This document shows, one piece after another, positions 21,741-30,958 of a DNA stretch of 64,000 nt. How positions within the stretch are numbered: the first letter of the stretch is position 1; each line of letters begins with the position of its first letter. The notes beneath the pieces are model-generated. The model was not told where the DNA came from. It did not search any database and saw nothing but the letters and a program-made list of their open reading frames with translations. Source of the stretch: Loripinus fragilis (taxonomy: Eukaryota > Mollusca > Bivalvia > Lucinida > Lucinidae); assembly GCA_964019695.1 (NCBI GenBank), contig OZ026515.1, positions 144,096,152 to 144,160,151 of the forward strand, given 5' to 3'. Made by a program: the position numbers and the translations under genes.

Positions 21741-21940
21741 CAGAGCGCAGTGGCTCAGTTGGTAGAGCACTAGACTGAGGATTGAAGGGTTGCTAGTTTA
21801 CTGAGTCACTGCATTGTGTCCTTGAGCAAGATACTTTATCAGCTGCTTTAGTACTTGTTCAACACAGGAAGACAGAAAATCATCCCCACATGACTGAAAA
21901 ATTGTTGACTGGGATGTAAAGCATCAAAACAAACAAAAAT
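21741..21940 (+). mobile_element. tRNA-derived SINE, 'GAGCGCAGTGGCTCAG' type, full-length
   Basis: Head AGCGCAGTGGCTCAGTTGGT, a weakened B-box region, then TGTGTCCTTGAGCAAGATAC and a conserved tail CTGAAAAATTGTTGACTGGG ATGTAAAGCATCAAAACAAAC. The same family is at about 33.9, 35.6, 40.9(-), 44.6, 48.6, 55.1, 56.7 and 57.5(-) kb. Confidence 0.8.
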
Positions 21941-22230
21941 AAAGTGAAAGTCTGTAATGGACTAGACTTGATGATTTTTATGACAGTCATCATTGTTATT
22001 TGACCCTTAAGGGGCTAACTTTGACTGCATTAAACAACTAATCTTGTGATACCAGTCTTGATTTTCACAGAAAATAAGGCTTGTCATTTCATGTGAATTA
22101 TCTACCAGCAGATTTAAATTAAGTAAGGGTGCAAAGATCAGGAATCGATACAATCAAGTATCAGATTTAAAGTCTGATTTGGTTTCTTAAAGCAGGAAAA
22201 AAATTTAAATAGTCATCTACTAATTTATCA

Positions 22231-22415
22231 TGGCACGTTATCGCTTTGTCTACTAGTGTCGTCTGCTGATAACCTTTGCAAACAGTTTAGACCTGTGGGG
22301 CCTGATCTCGATCCAAGCTGTTTGACTCCTGAAATAATTTTTTGAAAAGTTGAAATTGAAAAAAATCGGCAGATGACACAAAAAGGCATGCATTTACCGA
22401 GTAGGCAAAGAGTTA
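22231..22415. repeat. Palindromic family 'TTAACTCTTTGC', copy
   Basis: CTTTGTCTACTAGTGTCGTC TGCTGATAACC… ends AGGCAAAGAGTTAAG. Confidence 0.6.
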
Positions 22416-22502
22416 AGAATTGAAGCTACTGTCGGCACGAGTGACAGTTACGTAATACGTTAAATAAAACATTAATCTTTACACTCCTCTTGACCTAACG
22501 CA

Positions 22503-22571
22503 AATCGATAGATCACTTGTGTATTAATCCTATCCTGCGGATAGGATTAATACACAAGTGATCTATCGATT
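22503..22571. repeat. Perfect 33-bp-arm hairpin
   Basis: AATCGATAGATCACTTGTGT…ATCC, a 3-base loop TGC, then the exact complement ending AAGTGATCTATCGATT. It is about 100 bp upstream of a WDR91 exon. As RNA it would form a very stable stem within the intron. Confidence 0.85.
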
Positions 22572-22670
22572 ATAAGTCCTTGATAACTTTGTAAACAAGA
22601 CATGACGTCACTGTCACTTTTGGCTGGCAGGACAGTATGTCAAACCTCAAAAGGCCCATGTTTATTTCAG

Positions 22671-22830
22671 GGTAATTAGTTTGTGTTCGAATCCGGCAGG
22701 AGCTATGTTCGTTTGTGCCAGCACCACGGGTCGGGCACGCTCAAGCTCAGTGGGAGGGGAGATAGGACAGAGTGTCGGCAATAGAGTGGGCAAGCTTACG
22801 CTGTGGGACCTCAAAACAATGAAAGCAGAG
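22671..22830 (+). CDS. WDR91: WDR91, WD40 exon (ISLCSNPAGAMFVCAS … LTLWDLKTMKAE)
   Basis: The acceptor is TTTATTTCAG| and the donor CAGAG|GTGAGA. The 160 nt read VISLCSNPAGAMFVCASTTG, then a Gly/Ser-rich insert, then GKLTLWDLKTMKAE. The …SL…NP.GA.FVC… and G.L.LWD.KTMK motifs align with vertebrate WDR91, including the variable insert between them. LTLWD is the WD-ending strand of a blade. Entry needs one base to complete the Arg codon from 18586; exit is phase 0. No tandem exon-edge duplication was seen here. Confidence 0.94.
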
Positions 22831-22919
22831 GTGAGAATATGTTTGTTTTATAATTGGGCCATTGAGAAAAAAATCTTTGAACTGCTTAGGCCAGATTTTT
22901 TTTTATTAGTTGATTAACA

Positions 22920-23470
22920 AACCCTCCTACTGCAATTTTCCAGAAAGTAGAAAAAAAAAAATAATTTCTAAAATTATTTTACTATTTTATCCGCTGACTC
23001 TAAATATTATTTGTTTCATTGAAAAAATAATATATTTATGAGGTTCTTGTCTGTATTTTTGAGAGTGACACTGTTAAAAGTGATTGTCCTTTCCAGATTT
23101 TTAGGAAAATGATGAAATATTTTAAAGATTTAATACAGACTGTTGGTTTACCTTACTAGTTTTACTGTTTTTTCTGGAGATATTAAGAAATCTAACAAAA
23201 AATCTCTGAAAATGATGTCATTTACACATCTGAGTGATTTAGCAAACAAATTTGCAAAAGGTAATTGTTACCGGATTAACGTTCACACTATTACGTGATG
23301 AACCGTTAAGTGAGTAAATGGTGTCTTTAATTGAGATTGTTTGTTTGATGTTTTTTAAATGTCTAATTAAGGGCATAAATGAGTTAAAATTGATTTTAAT
23401 TTGATCGTCCTTCATCCTTTAATTTATTCTTGACCACTAACATACCAAGGGCACCGACAAACGAATATCA
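22920..23470. other. Intron, no feature recognised
   Basis: AT-rich sequence with no splice-bounded ORF and no clear repeat family. Confidence 0.4.
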
Positions 23471-23475
23471 TGGAC

Positions 23476-23645
23476 ATGTGTTTTGGGTGCTCAAAAGAAC
23501 TGTTGTCTCATCGAAACACTTCTTTTGAATGCCTAAAACACAATTTTCCTATTGGGAGAAAACAACCAAAACCTAGGTTTGGATGCTTAAAAGGACCCTC
23601 TCATTGAGACGGTTCTTTTAAACACTTAAATTGTTTGTTATGGCT
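23476..23645. repeat. Two diverged 'CCGTCTCATTGAGACGG' palindromes in tandem
   Basis: First TTTTGGGTGCTCAAAAGAAC … CACTTCTTTTGAATGCC, then GGATGCTTAAAAGGACCCTC TCATTGAGACGGTTCTTTTA. Confidence 0.6.
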
Positions 23646-23664
23646 GAAAAAAAAAGTTATCAGC

Positions 23665-23765
23665 CCAAAAAGCACACAATGTTGGGCCACCAGCGGCCCG
23701 CCAGCGATATGCCATCTCAATGACCTATTGCTGATGGGCCGTTGATGGCACGACGTTGTGTGCTA
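23665..23765. repeat. Palindromic family 'GGGCCATCA/GCCAGCGA'
   Basis: AGCACACAATGTTGGGCCAC … GCCAGCGATATGCCATCTC … GCACGACGTTGTGTGCT. Related copies are at about 56466-56545 and 63447-63522. Confidence 0.65.
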
Positions 23766-24209
23766 GCTAGGTGGAGACCTTATGACAGTAGGGCCTTAAA
23801 AAGGGGACAATATTTCGTCAGTAAATATGGTTCTTCAATTTACATTTAACCTTTATTTTCATTGTTGTTACATGTATATAGTGGATGTCAATAAAGATGT
23901 AAGCTCTGATTTTCTTTTCCTTTCTGCGTTCTTAACTTGCAAAGCATAAGAGATGATGAGGCCACAACCTCCAAGAGCTCATTTTCTTTAATGCTTTGAC
24001 AGATGTTCCAATTACTTCACGGAAAACACGAGTTGAAGTTGCAAACTCTGGCAAAACAATGACGTTCTATGAAAGTATCCGAGCTTTTTCGAAAATATCC
24101 AAAATCTCCCAATTTGGATCATTCAAACTACTGATTATTCGAAAGGATTCCTGCAGTTCCTAGCACTTCGAATAATCGAGGTTTTACTGTACTTATAATG
24201 TGTATGTAC

Positions 24210-24585
24210 ATGTATTTCTGTAATACACAGAGGCAGCTACCATTAGAGCCTGGACCAGTAGGAATCAACTGTTGTTGTTTTAATGTGTATGTACATGTAT
24301 TTCTGTATTACACAGGGGCAGCTACCATTAGAGCCTGGACCAGTAGGAATCAACTGTTGTTGTTTAATATGTATGTACATGTATTTCTGTATTACACAGA
24401 GGCAGCTACCATTAGAGCCTGGACCAGTAGGAATCAACTGTTGTTGTTTTAATCACAATGGTCAAGTTCTCATGTATTTCTGTATTACACAGAGACAGCT
24501 GCCATTAGAGCCTGGACCAGTAGGAATCAACTGTTGTTGTTTTAATCACAATGGTCAAGTTCTCATGTATTTCTGTATTACACAG
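24210..24585 (+). repeat. Tandem array of WDR91 acceptor plus exon start, 84-93-bp units (5 copies with the true exon)
   Basis: Copies of the exon start (A/G)G(A/G)CAGCTNCCATTAGAGCC lie at 24231, 24316, 24400, 24493 and 24586, each preceded by TGTATTTCTGTATTACACAG. Offsets are 85, 84, 93 and 93 bp. The last two 93-bp units include AATCACAATGGTCAAGTTCT and are divisible by three. In the exon frame the junction is open (GQVLMYFCITQRQLPLEPG). The first three copies diverge and lack the HNGQV part. Confidence 0.93.
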
Positions 24586-24694
24586 AGACAGCTGCCATTA
24601 GAGCCTGGACCAGTAGGAATCAACTGTTGTTGTTTTAATCACAATGGTCAAGTTCTACTCACAGGGGGAGTGGATGGTGTCGTCAGACTATTTG
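24586..24694 (+). CDS. WDR91: WDR91, WD40 exon (RQLPLEPGPVGINCCCFNHN …)
   Basis: The acceptor is GTATTACACAG| and the donor TATTTG|GTAAGT. It reads RQLPLEPGPVGINCCCFNHN then GQVLLTGGVDGVVRLF. Vertebrate WDR91 has a corresponding L.[29 protein letters not shown], which makes this one of the strongest exon identifications. Entry is phase 0 and exit phase 1; the Asp codon of RLFD is completed by the next exon. Upstream acceptor copies at 24493 and 24400 could extend it. Confidence 0.95.
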
Positions 24695-25087
24695 GTAAGT
24701 TTTTGGTTTGGTATCCTAAACCCTAAAAAAGCAGCTTTAGTGATTAATGGGTTCAACGTTAATGTGGAATGATAAAAATTGTTGACCATTTTTTTGGCCT
24801 ATGTAACCAAGGTAAACTGTATAAGTATTAAGCCTGTTGGGAAATCACCAATTTCTGGGTAAAGTAGTTCTACATAAAAAGATAACCACCATTTCTTTTC
24901 TTGAGGGGATAGTGGTAAGCAGATATGTTGAAAAACAATGGAGACCCTGGTGAGATGCCTAAGAATGCAGCATCTTATTAGTGTCTGCACTGTTTTCCTA
25001 GATAAAAACATTCTTCACATACAGAAATGGGATATAATTTCAGGACTTTAGTGAAGAGCGCGTAATGAAAATTTGATTTTCTTATTT

Positions 25088-25190
25088 CTCAACCAAAACA
25101 TATGTTGTGGGTACTCAAAAGAACCGTCTCAATGACGGTTCTTTTGAGCACCCAAAACATATGTTAAAATTGTTGGGTAAGAAAATATTT
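25088..25190. repeat. Palindromic family 'CCGTCTC', good copy
   Basis: CAACCAAAACATATGTTGTG GGTACTCAAAAGAACCGTCT | CAATGACGGTTCTTTTGAGC ACCCAAAACATATGTTAAAA. The arms are almost perfect for about 45 bp. Confidence 0.85.
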
Positions 25191-25383
25191 ACAATTTTGA
25201 CGCTGAAAATTTTTGTTTATCTAAACCTGTGTAATTTGTAAATTGTAAGTAATGACCCCTCTATATTTACAATGGGTCATCCAAACTTTATTGCATTAAG
25301 CTTGATGGAAGAATTCATCAGTCAGCTACTGGCTAAGAGTTTTCTGAATCTTTATTTCTCAACCATTACAAAGTAAATGGCAA

Positions 25384-25503
25384 AATTAATCCGAGTCTTC
25401 TCTGATGTTTAAGTGGCTTTTCCATATTTTGATATTTGCCACTAGTAGTGGCAAATATCAAAATAAAGAAAAGCCACTTAAACGTCATAGAAAACTCGGA
25501 CTA
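25384..25503. repeat. Palindromic element, about 57-bp arms
   Basis: AATCCGAGTCTTCTCTGATG TTTAAGTGGCTTTTCCATAT TTTGATATTTGCCACTA | TAGTGGCAAATATCAAAATA … CCACTTAAACGTCATAGAAA ACTCGGACT. Near perfect. Confidence 0.8.
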
Positions 25504-25509
25504 CAGCAA

Positions 25510-26290
25510 AAAGTACCCATTTGTTAAAGTCAAGCATTAGTATTTCACTGGTGAAAGTGCGACTTCCTGGTACATTAACAAAAAAACAAACATTACAGAT
25601 GAATTCATACACGGAATTAGCTTTGTTGTTATTGTTGTCAGATGTTTCAAATCCACATCACAAGACAGATTTACATGGTGGTCATGATTCAGCAGGAAAT
25701 GCTGCCCAAAAACGTATGCTGTTCTGTTACAAGAAAGCTAGTCAAACATCTTAAGAAAGGCTACTGAATTGGCTGTGAGGACTTTCACAGCCTATATCAC
25801 TGAAAAAGGACTGGATCCTGATTTTGAAAGTATAAAAATTGTAATGATAAATTGACTACATGATAAAGTTTACCGTGTCTCATTTACTTGCTTGTAAACA
25901 GAATTTACTGAAAAGTACCAAAATATTTCATCAACAGTTTCATGAAATAATGTTTCTTACGAATCGATTTGTTATTGTTGTAAATGTTGGATTAACATAC
26001 AACTGAAGAATAAATTTTTGCTTCAAATTTTGAAAGTGTTTTATAATAAAACAATTTTTGACTATTGAGGCATTGAATACAATATGATATCTACAATAGA
26101 ATGCAAATATTGACCTCTGCTTCCCCTCGATCATTATTGGTATTCTCTGGTAGATAGTATATCATATTCAATGCCACAATAATCAATGATTATATAATAT
26201 TGGATCATCATTACCTTGTTGTATGATACTTGAGGGAAGACCCTATTGGAAAAGAAAGAGTTTACAGATTTAAAGGTTGGGTTCTACTAT
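25510..26290. other. Intron; ORF at 25521-25754 not supported
   Basis: No splice-bounded exon. TTGACTATTGAGGCATTGAA TACAATATGATATCTAC near 26055-26095 is loosely inverted by GTATATCATATTCAATGCCACA at about 26156, giving another weak palindrome. Confidence 0.35.
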
Positions 26291-26305
26291 AACTAATAAT
26301 TACAG

Positions 26306-27109
26306 ATGTTCAACAAGAGAGATGTATCAGCCAATGGGAGGCCCATACCGGTGAAATACGTGAGATCCAGTATAATTCCAACTTTACATCAGTCTAATGT
26401 TCTACTATATCTTATCATTACAGATGTTCAACAAGAGAGATGTATCAGTCAATGGGAGGCCCATACCGGTGAAATACGTGGGATCCAGTATAATTCCAAC
26501 TTTACATCATTCTAATGCTCTACTATATCTTATCATTACAGATGTTCAACAAGAGAGATGTATCAGTCAATGGGAGGCTCATACTAGTGAAATACGTGGG
26601 ATCCAGTATAATTCCAACTTTACATCATTCTAATGCTCTACTATATCTAATCATTACAGATGTTCAACAAGAGAGATGTATCAGCCAATGGGAGGCCCAT
26701 ACTGGTGAAATACGTGATATCCAGTATAATTCCAACTTTACATCATTCTAATGCTCTACTATATCTAATCATTACAGATGTTCAACAAGAGAGATGTATC
26801 AGCCAATGGGAGGCCCATACTGGTGAAATACGTGAGATCCAGTATAATTCCAACTTTACATCAGTCTAATGTTCTACTATATCTTATCATTACAGATGTT
26901 CAACAAGAGAGATGTATCAGTCAATGGGAGGCCCATACCGGTGAAATACGTGAGATCCAGTATAATTCCAACTTTACATCATTCTAATGCTCTACTATAT
27001 CTTATCATTACAGATGTTCAACAAGAGAGATGTATCAGTCAATACGTGAGATCCAGTATAATTCCAACTTTACATCATTCTAATGCTCTACTATATCTTA
27101 TCATTACAG
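26306..27109 (+). repeat. Tandem array of WDR91 acceptor plus exon start, 118-bp unit (7 upstream copies)
   Basis: Copies start at 26306, 26424, 26542, 26660, 26778, 26896 and 27014 (six steps of 118 bp), followed by a 96-bp unit leading to the true exon at 27110. Each has CTACTATATCT(T/A)ATCATTACAG and then about 88 nt of exon (DVQQERCISQWEAHTGEIR … NFTS(F/V)) ending TCTAATG. In the exon frame every upstream copy meets TAA at that junction. The 27014 copy has a 22-bp internal deletion. Identity between copies is very high. Confidence 0.96.
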
Positions 27110-27222
27110 ATGTTCAACAAGAGAGATGTATCAGTCAATGGGAGGCTCATACTGGTGAAATACGTGGGATCCAGTATAATTCCAACTTTACATCATTCTA
27201 TAGTGTCGGAGCAGATAACAAG
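27110..27222 (+). CDS. WDR91: WDR91, WD40 exon (DVQQERCISQWEAHTGEIRG …)
   Basis: The exon completes the Asp codon and reads VQQERCISQWEAHTGEIRGI then QYNSNFTSFYSVGADNK. It parallels vertebrate WDR91 D.QQ.EC…W.AH.GE…. F…...YS.GEDGK. WEAHTGEI is the canonical WD40 His of the GH-like turn. The donor is AACAAG|GTTGGT; a later GGTATG is a less likely alternative. Entry is phase 2, exit phase 0. Seven partial copies stand upstream. Confidence 0.94.
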
Positions 27223-27327
27223 GTTGGTATGATAGGGTTCATAGCCTGACATAAGCTAACATTGGCATACTTAGATCCCGAGAAGCAAAACTTTTGAGCT
27301 TAAAATTCTAATTATATTCTTATCCAT

Positions 27328-27412
27328 CAGTTTAAACATATGTTTTGGGTGCTCAAAAGAACCATCTCATTGAGAAGGTTCTTTTGAGTACACACAACAA
27401 ACGTTTTGGTTG
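27328..27412. repeat. Palindromic family 'CCGTCTC', copy
   Basis: ACATATGTTTTGGGTGCTCA AAAGAACCATCTCATTGAGA AGGTTCTTTTGAGTACACAC. Confidence 0.8.
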
Positions 27413-28162
27413 GAAAATAAGAAAACAATAATTTTCAATTGCGTACTCTTATCTTGTGGTCTAATACTGTTTAAGATTTCTTTGTTGACCAAAATATAGT
27501 AACTCTTGATTAAACTGAAATTCTCAAAGTATCATTATAAGTTGAAGTGAATTAGGACCTCAGGATGTGTTTCTGAATCATTATGCCCCTTACTTGGAAA
27601 AAGTTGAAGAGGCATATTGCTTTCTGCTTGACCCATTTAGAGGATTTATTCGGCATGGCTCCTAAAATCAGCTTCTTACGCGGCAAAAATGAATTATGTG
27701 GCTTAAATTTTATAATGTAGAGAGACTAGGGTTAGCCACAGAAATGCCCATCTATGAGAATGTCCTTACATCCTGGATTCCATCTATCCATCCATCCGTC
27801 AGCCAGTCGGCCTGCCTACCAGTCATTTTGTTGTCTGCCTAATTTTCTCCTTATCATGCGACTTAGGTAGCCTATATTGCAAACATTAAATACTCCCTTG
27901 CGAGCAGTCTGGTCAGGGTTCATAGTGCGTTTTTTCTGCGATGAAAACTTGAATATGTGCAGCAGTGATAAAAAGCAAACTCCATTTTTAGGACAAATTA
28001 ATATTGGTCGGATAAGGATTAATTTGCAGCGGGCTTTATAAAATTTTTCGAATCATCTGCTTTGTTTAGTTGCATAAAAGATGTCAACTACTTCCTTTGT
28101 GGTTGATTTTAAATGGTATTTTCCTACATTTATGATGTCCAGAGGTATTAGATGAATGTTAA

Positions 28163-28362
28163 TACAGTAAAACCTGTCTAAAACGGCCACTCTCTAAAAG
28201 ACCAAAAATTGAGTTTCAAGACCAATTATCGCTTAATGCAGGTCAAAAGTATTGCAGAATGCTCCAAGGGGAACATTCTGCAATACTTTCGACCTTCATT
28301 TAGCTACCACTTGTCATTTAGATTGTTTTGTCTTTTTTTGAGTGGCCGCTTAAGACATGAAA
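28163..28362. repeat. Palindromic family 'CAGTAAAACCTGT', copy
   Basis: ACAGTAAAACCTGTCTAAAA CGGCCACTC … ATTGCAGAATGCTCC / GGGGAACATTCTGCAAT … TTGAGTGGCCGCTTAAGACA. Nested stem-loops. Confidence 0.75.
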
Positions 28363-28410
28363 AACAACATCTTTGACAAAAAATTACTTGTTTTTTTCCA
28401 CTTCATTTAG

Positions 28411-28602
28411 TTAATAGAATGGAGTATGCTGGGAAGCAACAAGAAGCTAAGAGACTTACCAATCCATCAGGGAGTCGTACCAGACTTCTGTTTTGATGAT
28501 CAATCTGCTAACAAAGAAATACCTCGTGGAAAACTGCTGGCATTTGACTCGGATGTGGAATATTTGTTAAGTTGTAATGATGCCAATGCTCTTATATATA
28601 AG
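28411..28602 (+). CDS. WDR91: WDR91, WD40 exon (LIEWSMLGSNKKLRDLPIHQ … NDANALIYK)
   Basis: The acceptor is CACTTCATTTAG| and the donor AAG|GTAAAT; 192 nt, phase 0 at both ends. It reads LIEWSMLGSNKKLRDLPIHQ … IPRGKLLAFDSDVEYLLSCNDANALIYK. The (F/L)I.W, PRG.L.AFDS…YLL.C….. (V/L)IYK run aligns with vertebrate WDR91. It covers two strands of one blade and the loop before the last blade. No tandem duplication here. Confidence 0.94.
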
Positions 28603-28934
28603 GTAAATACTTTGTTTTATTCAAATGTGCTTACACCTAATTTTTATCGCACAAGCATTTAATTGCACATTTGCATTATCTTGCTGAACATTTCCATGAT
28701 TATTCCTGAATTCAGGATTTTCAGGCAGATTTTCTTTGAAAAGTCAGCCTCAAAATTCTAAATCAGGCAGATTAAAAACCTCGCTGATTTAATTTCACAG
28801 TATACAAAGACAATTAACCATTTAAACTTGAATACTTTTTTTCATTTAGGCATACTACAAGTTTTAAATTTGGAGTTTCTTTAGTTCATAATTTGGTAAT
28901 TTTTCAGCTTTCACCAGACTGAGTGTAATAATAA

Positions 28935-29180
28935 TAGCCCATGTGATAAAAGTACTTATTGCATATGCATGGAGCCATTCTTTAAATGCTGAGAAATTTT
29001 GCATGCCTTTTGTCATCTGCAAATTTAAAAAAAATAATAATGTTTTCAAAGAAATCTTAAAGGAATACCATCAGAACTACTTGTCAAACAGTTTAGATCC
29101 AGATAAGGTCCGATGTTTTGTCGGGTCTGATCTGGGTCCAAGCTGTTTGCAAATGTTATCAGCAGACAACACTGGCGGGT
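28935..29180. repeat. Palindromic family 'TTAACTCTTTGC', diverged copy
   Basis: TTTGCATGCCTTTTGTCATC … GTCAAACAGTTTAGATCCAG ATAAGGTCCGATGTTTTGTC … TTATCAGCAGACAACACTGG. Confidence 0.55.
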
Positions 29181-29500
29181 ACAGTGTTTGACATACATGT
29201 GCTGCTATCTGGTCGGGATAGATGGCTTATTTTTATTTTTTGTGAGCAACAAAGGCTCTGGCCAAACGGTATAGATGCACAAACTTGTATCCTGAAATTA
29301 GTAAACTTAATGGCTGGCTCAAATTTTAACTCATCTGAAACATTTGTTTCAGTAGAGAGATAAAAAAAAAAGTATTTAAAAAGCAAGTGAGTATGACCAG
29401 GATATGCCACTATCACAGACGAACCCATGGCACTGTGAGGAAGAGACACAGAACACAGATAGCCACACAACAGCAAGAATATAATTAAAGATGTAAAGCA

Positions 29501-29612
29501 ACCAGGCCCCGGGGTTATAAAGCTCTCGGCTGAGCACAAAATTTATCCTGCTCATAAATGTTAAAATGCCAACAATTGTTGGCATTTTAACATTATTAGC
29601 GGGATAAATAGA
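29501..29612 (+). repeat. 'GAGGTTATAAAA' palindromic element, truncated copy
   Basis: CCCCGGGGTTATAAAGCTCT … TTAAAATGCCAACAATTGTTGGC ATTTTAACATTATTAGCGGGATAAAT. The right outer arm is lost. Confidence 0.5.
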
Positions 29613-29815
29613 ACATCTGAGTACTATTTAGGATGTAATACAGTTAAAGTAAAGCAACAAGCTCTCTCTTCCTCTGCAAGATGATTGCAAAACTAGACAT
29701 GACACAACATACTACATGATGGTAACATCACAAAACAAGGACCAAATGTTTATGTGTATTGATTTTATGCACAGTTTGTATGTACAAAGTTGAATGTACG
29801 CTTAGTTAATACGCA

Positions 29816-30027
29816 ATACAGTAAAACCTGTCTTAAAAGCCCACTCAAAAAGAAGACCAAAAGTGGTTTTAAGACCAATTATCGCTTAATGCAGGTCAAA
29901 AGTATTGCAGAATGCTCCAAGGGGAGCATTCTGTAATACTTTTGACCATCATTAAGTTGTCATTTGTCATTAAGACCTCTGTTTTGTCTTTTTTTGAGTG
30001 ACCGCTTCAGACAGGTTTTACTGTGTG
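29816..30027. repeat. Palindromic family 'CAGTAAAACCTGT', full copy
   Basis: ACAGTAAAACCTGTCTTAAA … GTATTGCAGAATGCTCCAAG / GGGAGCATTCTGTAATACTT … CAGACAGGTTTTACTGTGTG. Confidence 0.8.
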
Positions 30028-30070
30028 TATTTGTAATCGTAATGCACTCAACTGTAAAGTGCAATAAGTA

Positions 30071-30283
30071 ACGTAAAACCTGTGTAAAATGGCCAATTAA
30101 AAATAGACAAAACAAAGGTCTTAATGACAAATGGTAGCTTAATGGCGTTTGAAATTATTTTTTTGCAAAATGCTCCCCTTGGAGCATTCTGCAATACTTT
30201 TGACTTGCATTAAGTCATAATTGGTCTGAAAACCAATTTTCGGTCTTTTCTAAGAGTGGCCGTTTTACACAGGTTTTATTGTA
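30071..30283. repeat. Palindromic family 'CAGTAAAACCTGT', adjacent copy
   Basis: GTAAAACCTGTGTAAAATGG CCAATTAAAAATAGAC … GCTCCCCTTGGAGCATTCTG … GTTTTACACAGGTTTTATTG. It lies about 45 bp from the previous copy, in inverted internal orientation. Confidence 0.8.
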
Positions 30284-30439
30284 TGTACAAAGTTGATGCA
30301 CACCAAGTTAGTTTGTAATTAGACTACATTGGTGAGCACAGTCCTATTTTATACTAAGTTGTTCATATCAGTTTGGTTCAAGTATGGAACCAGCTTGAAC
30401 TTTAGTAGTGGTATATGATACCTCATCTTTTATTTTCAG

Positions 30440-30607
30440 ATGATACAAGACCCACCAGGCCTGGCTCATATTATGGAGTTGAAAGTTCAAAGATCATCAC
30501 TAATTACAACAGTAGACTGGTCTCCTAGCATAGAGAATATTGATACAAGAATTTGTCTGACTGGTTCTCTTGATGGAAAGATTACAGTTTCAACTTTGAT
30601 CTCCTAA
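30440..30607 (+). CDS. WDR91: WDR91, terminal exon with stop
   Basis: The acceptor is CTTTTATTTTCAG|. It reads MIQDPPGLAHIMELKVQRSS, LITTVDWSPSIENIDTRICL, TGSLDGKITVSTLIS and TAA at 30605-30607. The …VVTVDWS…..CLTASMDGKI..(T)TLL end of vertebrate WDR91 is clearly matched, including the short tail after the last strand. Entry is phase 0. The last ~102 nt of coding sequence, including the stop, are repeated directly downstream at 30609-30712. AATAAA words at about 30729 and 30758 are candidate polyadenylation signals, but both lie in a transposon. Confidence 0.95.
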   Translation: MIQDPPGLAHIMELKVQRSSLITTVDWSPSIENIDTRICLTGSLDGKITVSTLIS

Positions 30608-30608
30608 T

Positions 30609-30712
30609 AACAACAGTAGACTGGTCTCCTAATATAGAGAATATTGATACAAGAATTTGTCTCACTGGTTCCCTTGATGGAAAGATTACAGTTTCAACTT
30701 CTCTCCTAATAC
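30609..30712 (+). repeat. Tandem copy of the WDR91 coding end (offset 104 bp)
   Basis: ACAACAGTAGACTGGTCTCC … ATTACAGTTTCAACTT recurs with about five substitutions or indels relative to 30505-30607. It sits in the presumed 3' UTR after the stop. AACAACAG|TAGACTGG could look like a weak acceptor. Confidence 0.9.
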
Positions 30713-30715
30713 AGT

Positions 30716-30931
30716 AAATGTTCAAAAATAAAGAACACTTTTCTATTTCTGTTTTCAATAAAATATTGGTTATCAGGCCTGGAACTCATAAAATGCTTGT
30801 CAGAAAAGCAAACAGTGAAAACCCCTGATAAGACTGCTTCTTCAGAAGCAGTCTGGTATGGGTCTGCCCTGTTTGTCTAGGCTTTTGTGGCAGGCAACTA
30901 CTGTTCAAAATTTGAGAACATTTACCGTATT
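30716..30931. repeat. 'TACGGTAAATG' inverted-repeat element, copy 1
   Basis: TACAGTAAATGTTCAAAAAT … GTTCAAAATTTGAGAACATT TACCGTA. The internal hairpin is GACTGCTTCTTCAGAAGCAG TC. TA at both ends suggests TA target duplication. The element supplies the sequence just past the WDR91 stop and duplicate. Confidence 0.75.
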
Positions 30932-30958
30932 AGTTCTGGTGCTCCATGGAGCTTGTTT

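Noticed and set aside
26306..27249. Series of 69-126-codon ORFs starting MFNKRDVS
   Set aside because: Wrong-frame readings of the 118-bp array; the WDR91 frame is the one reading DVQQERC.
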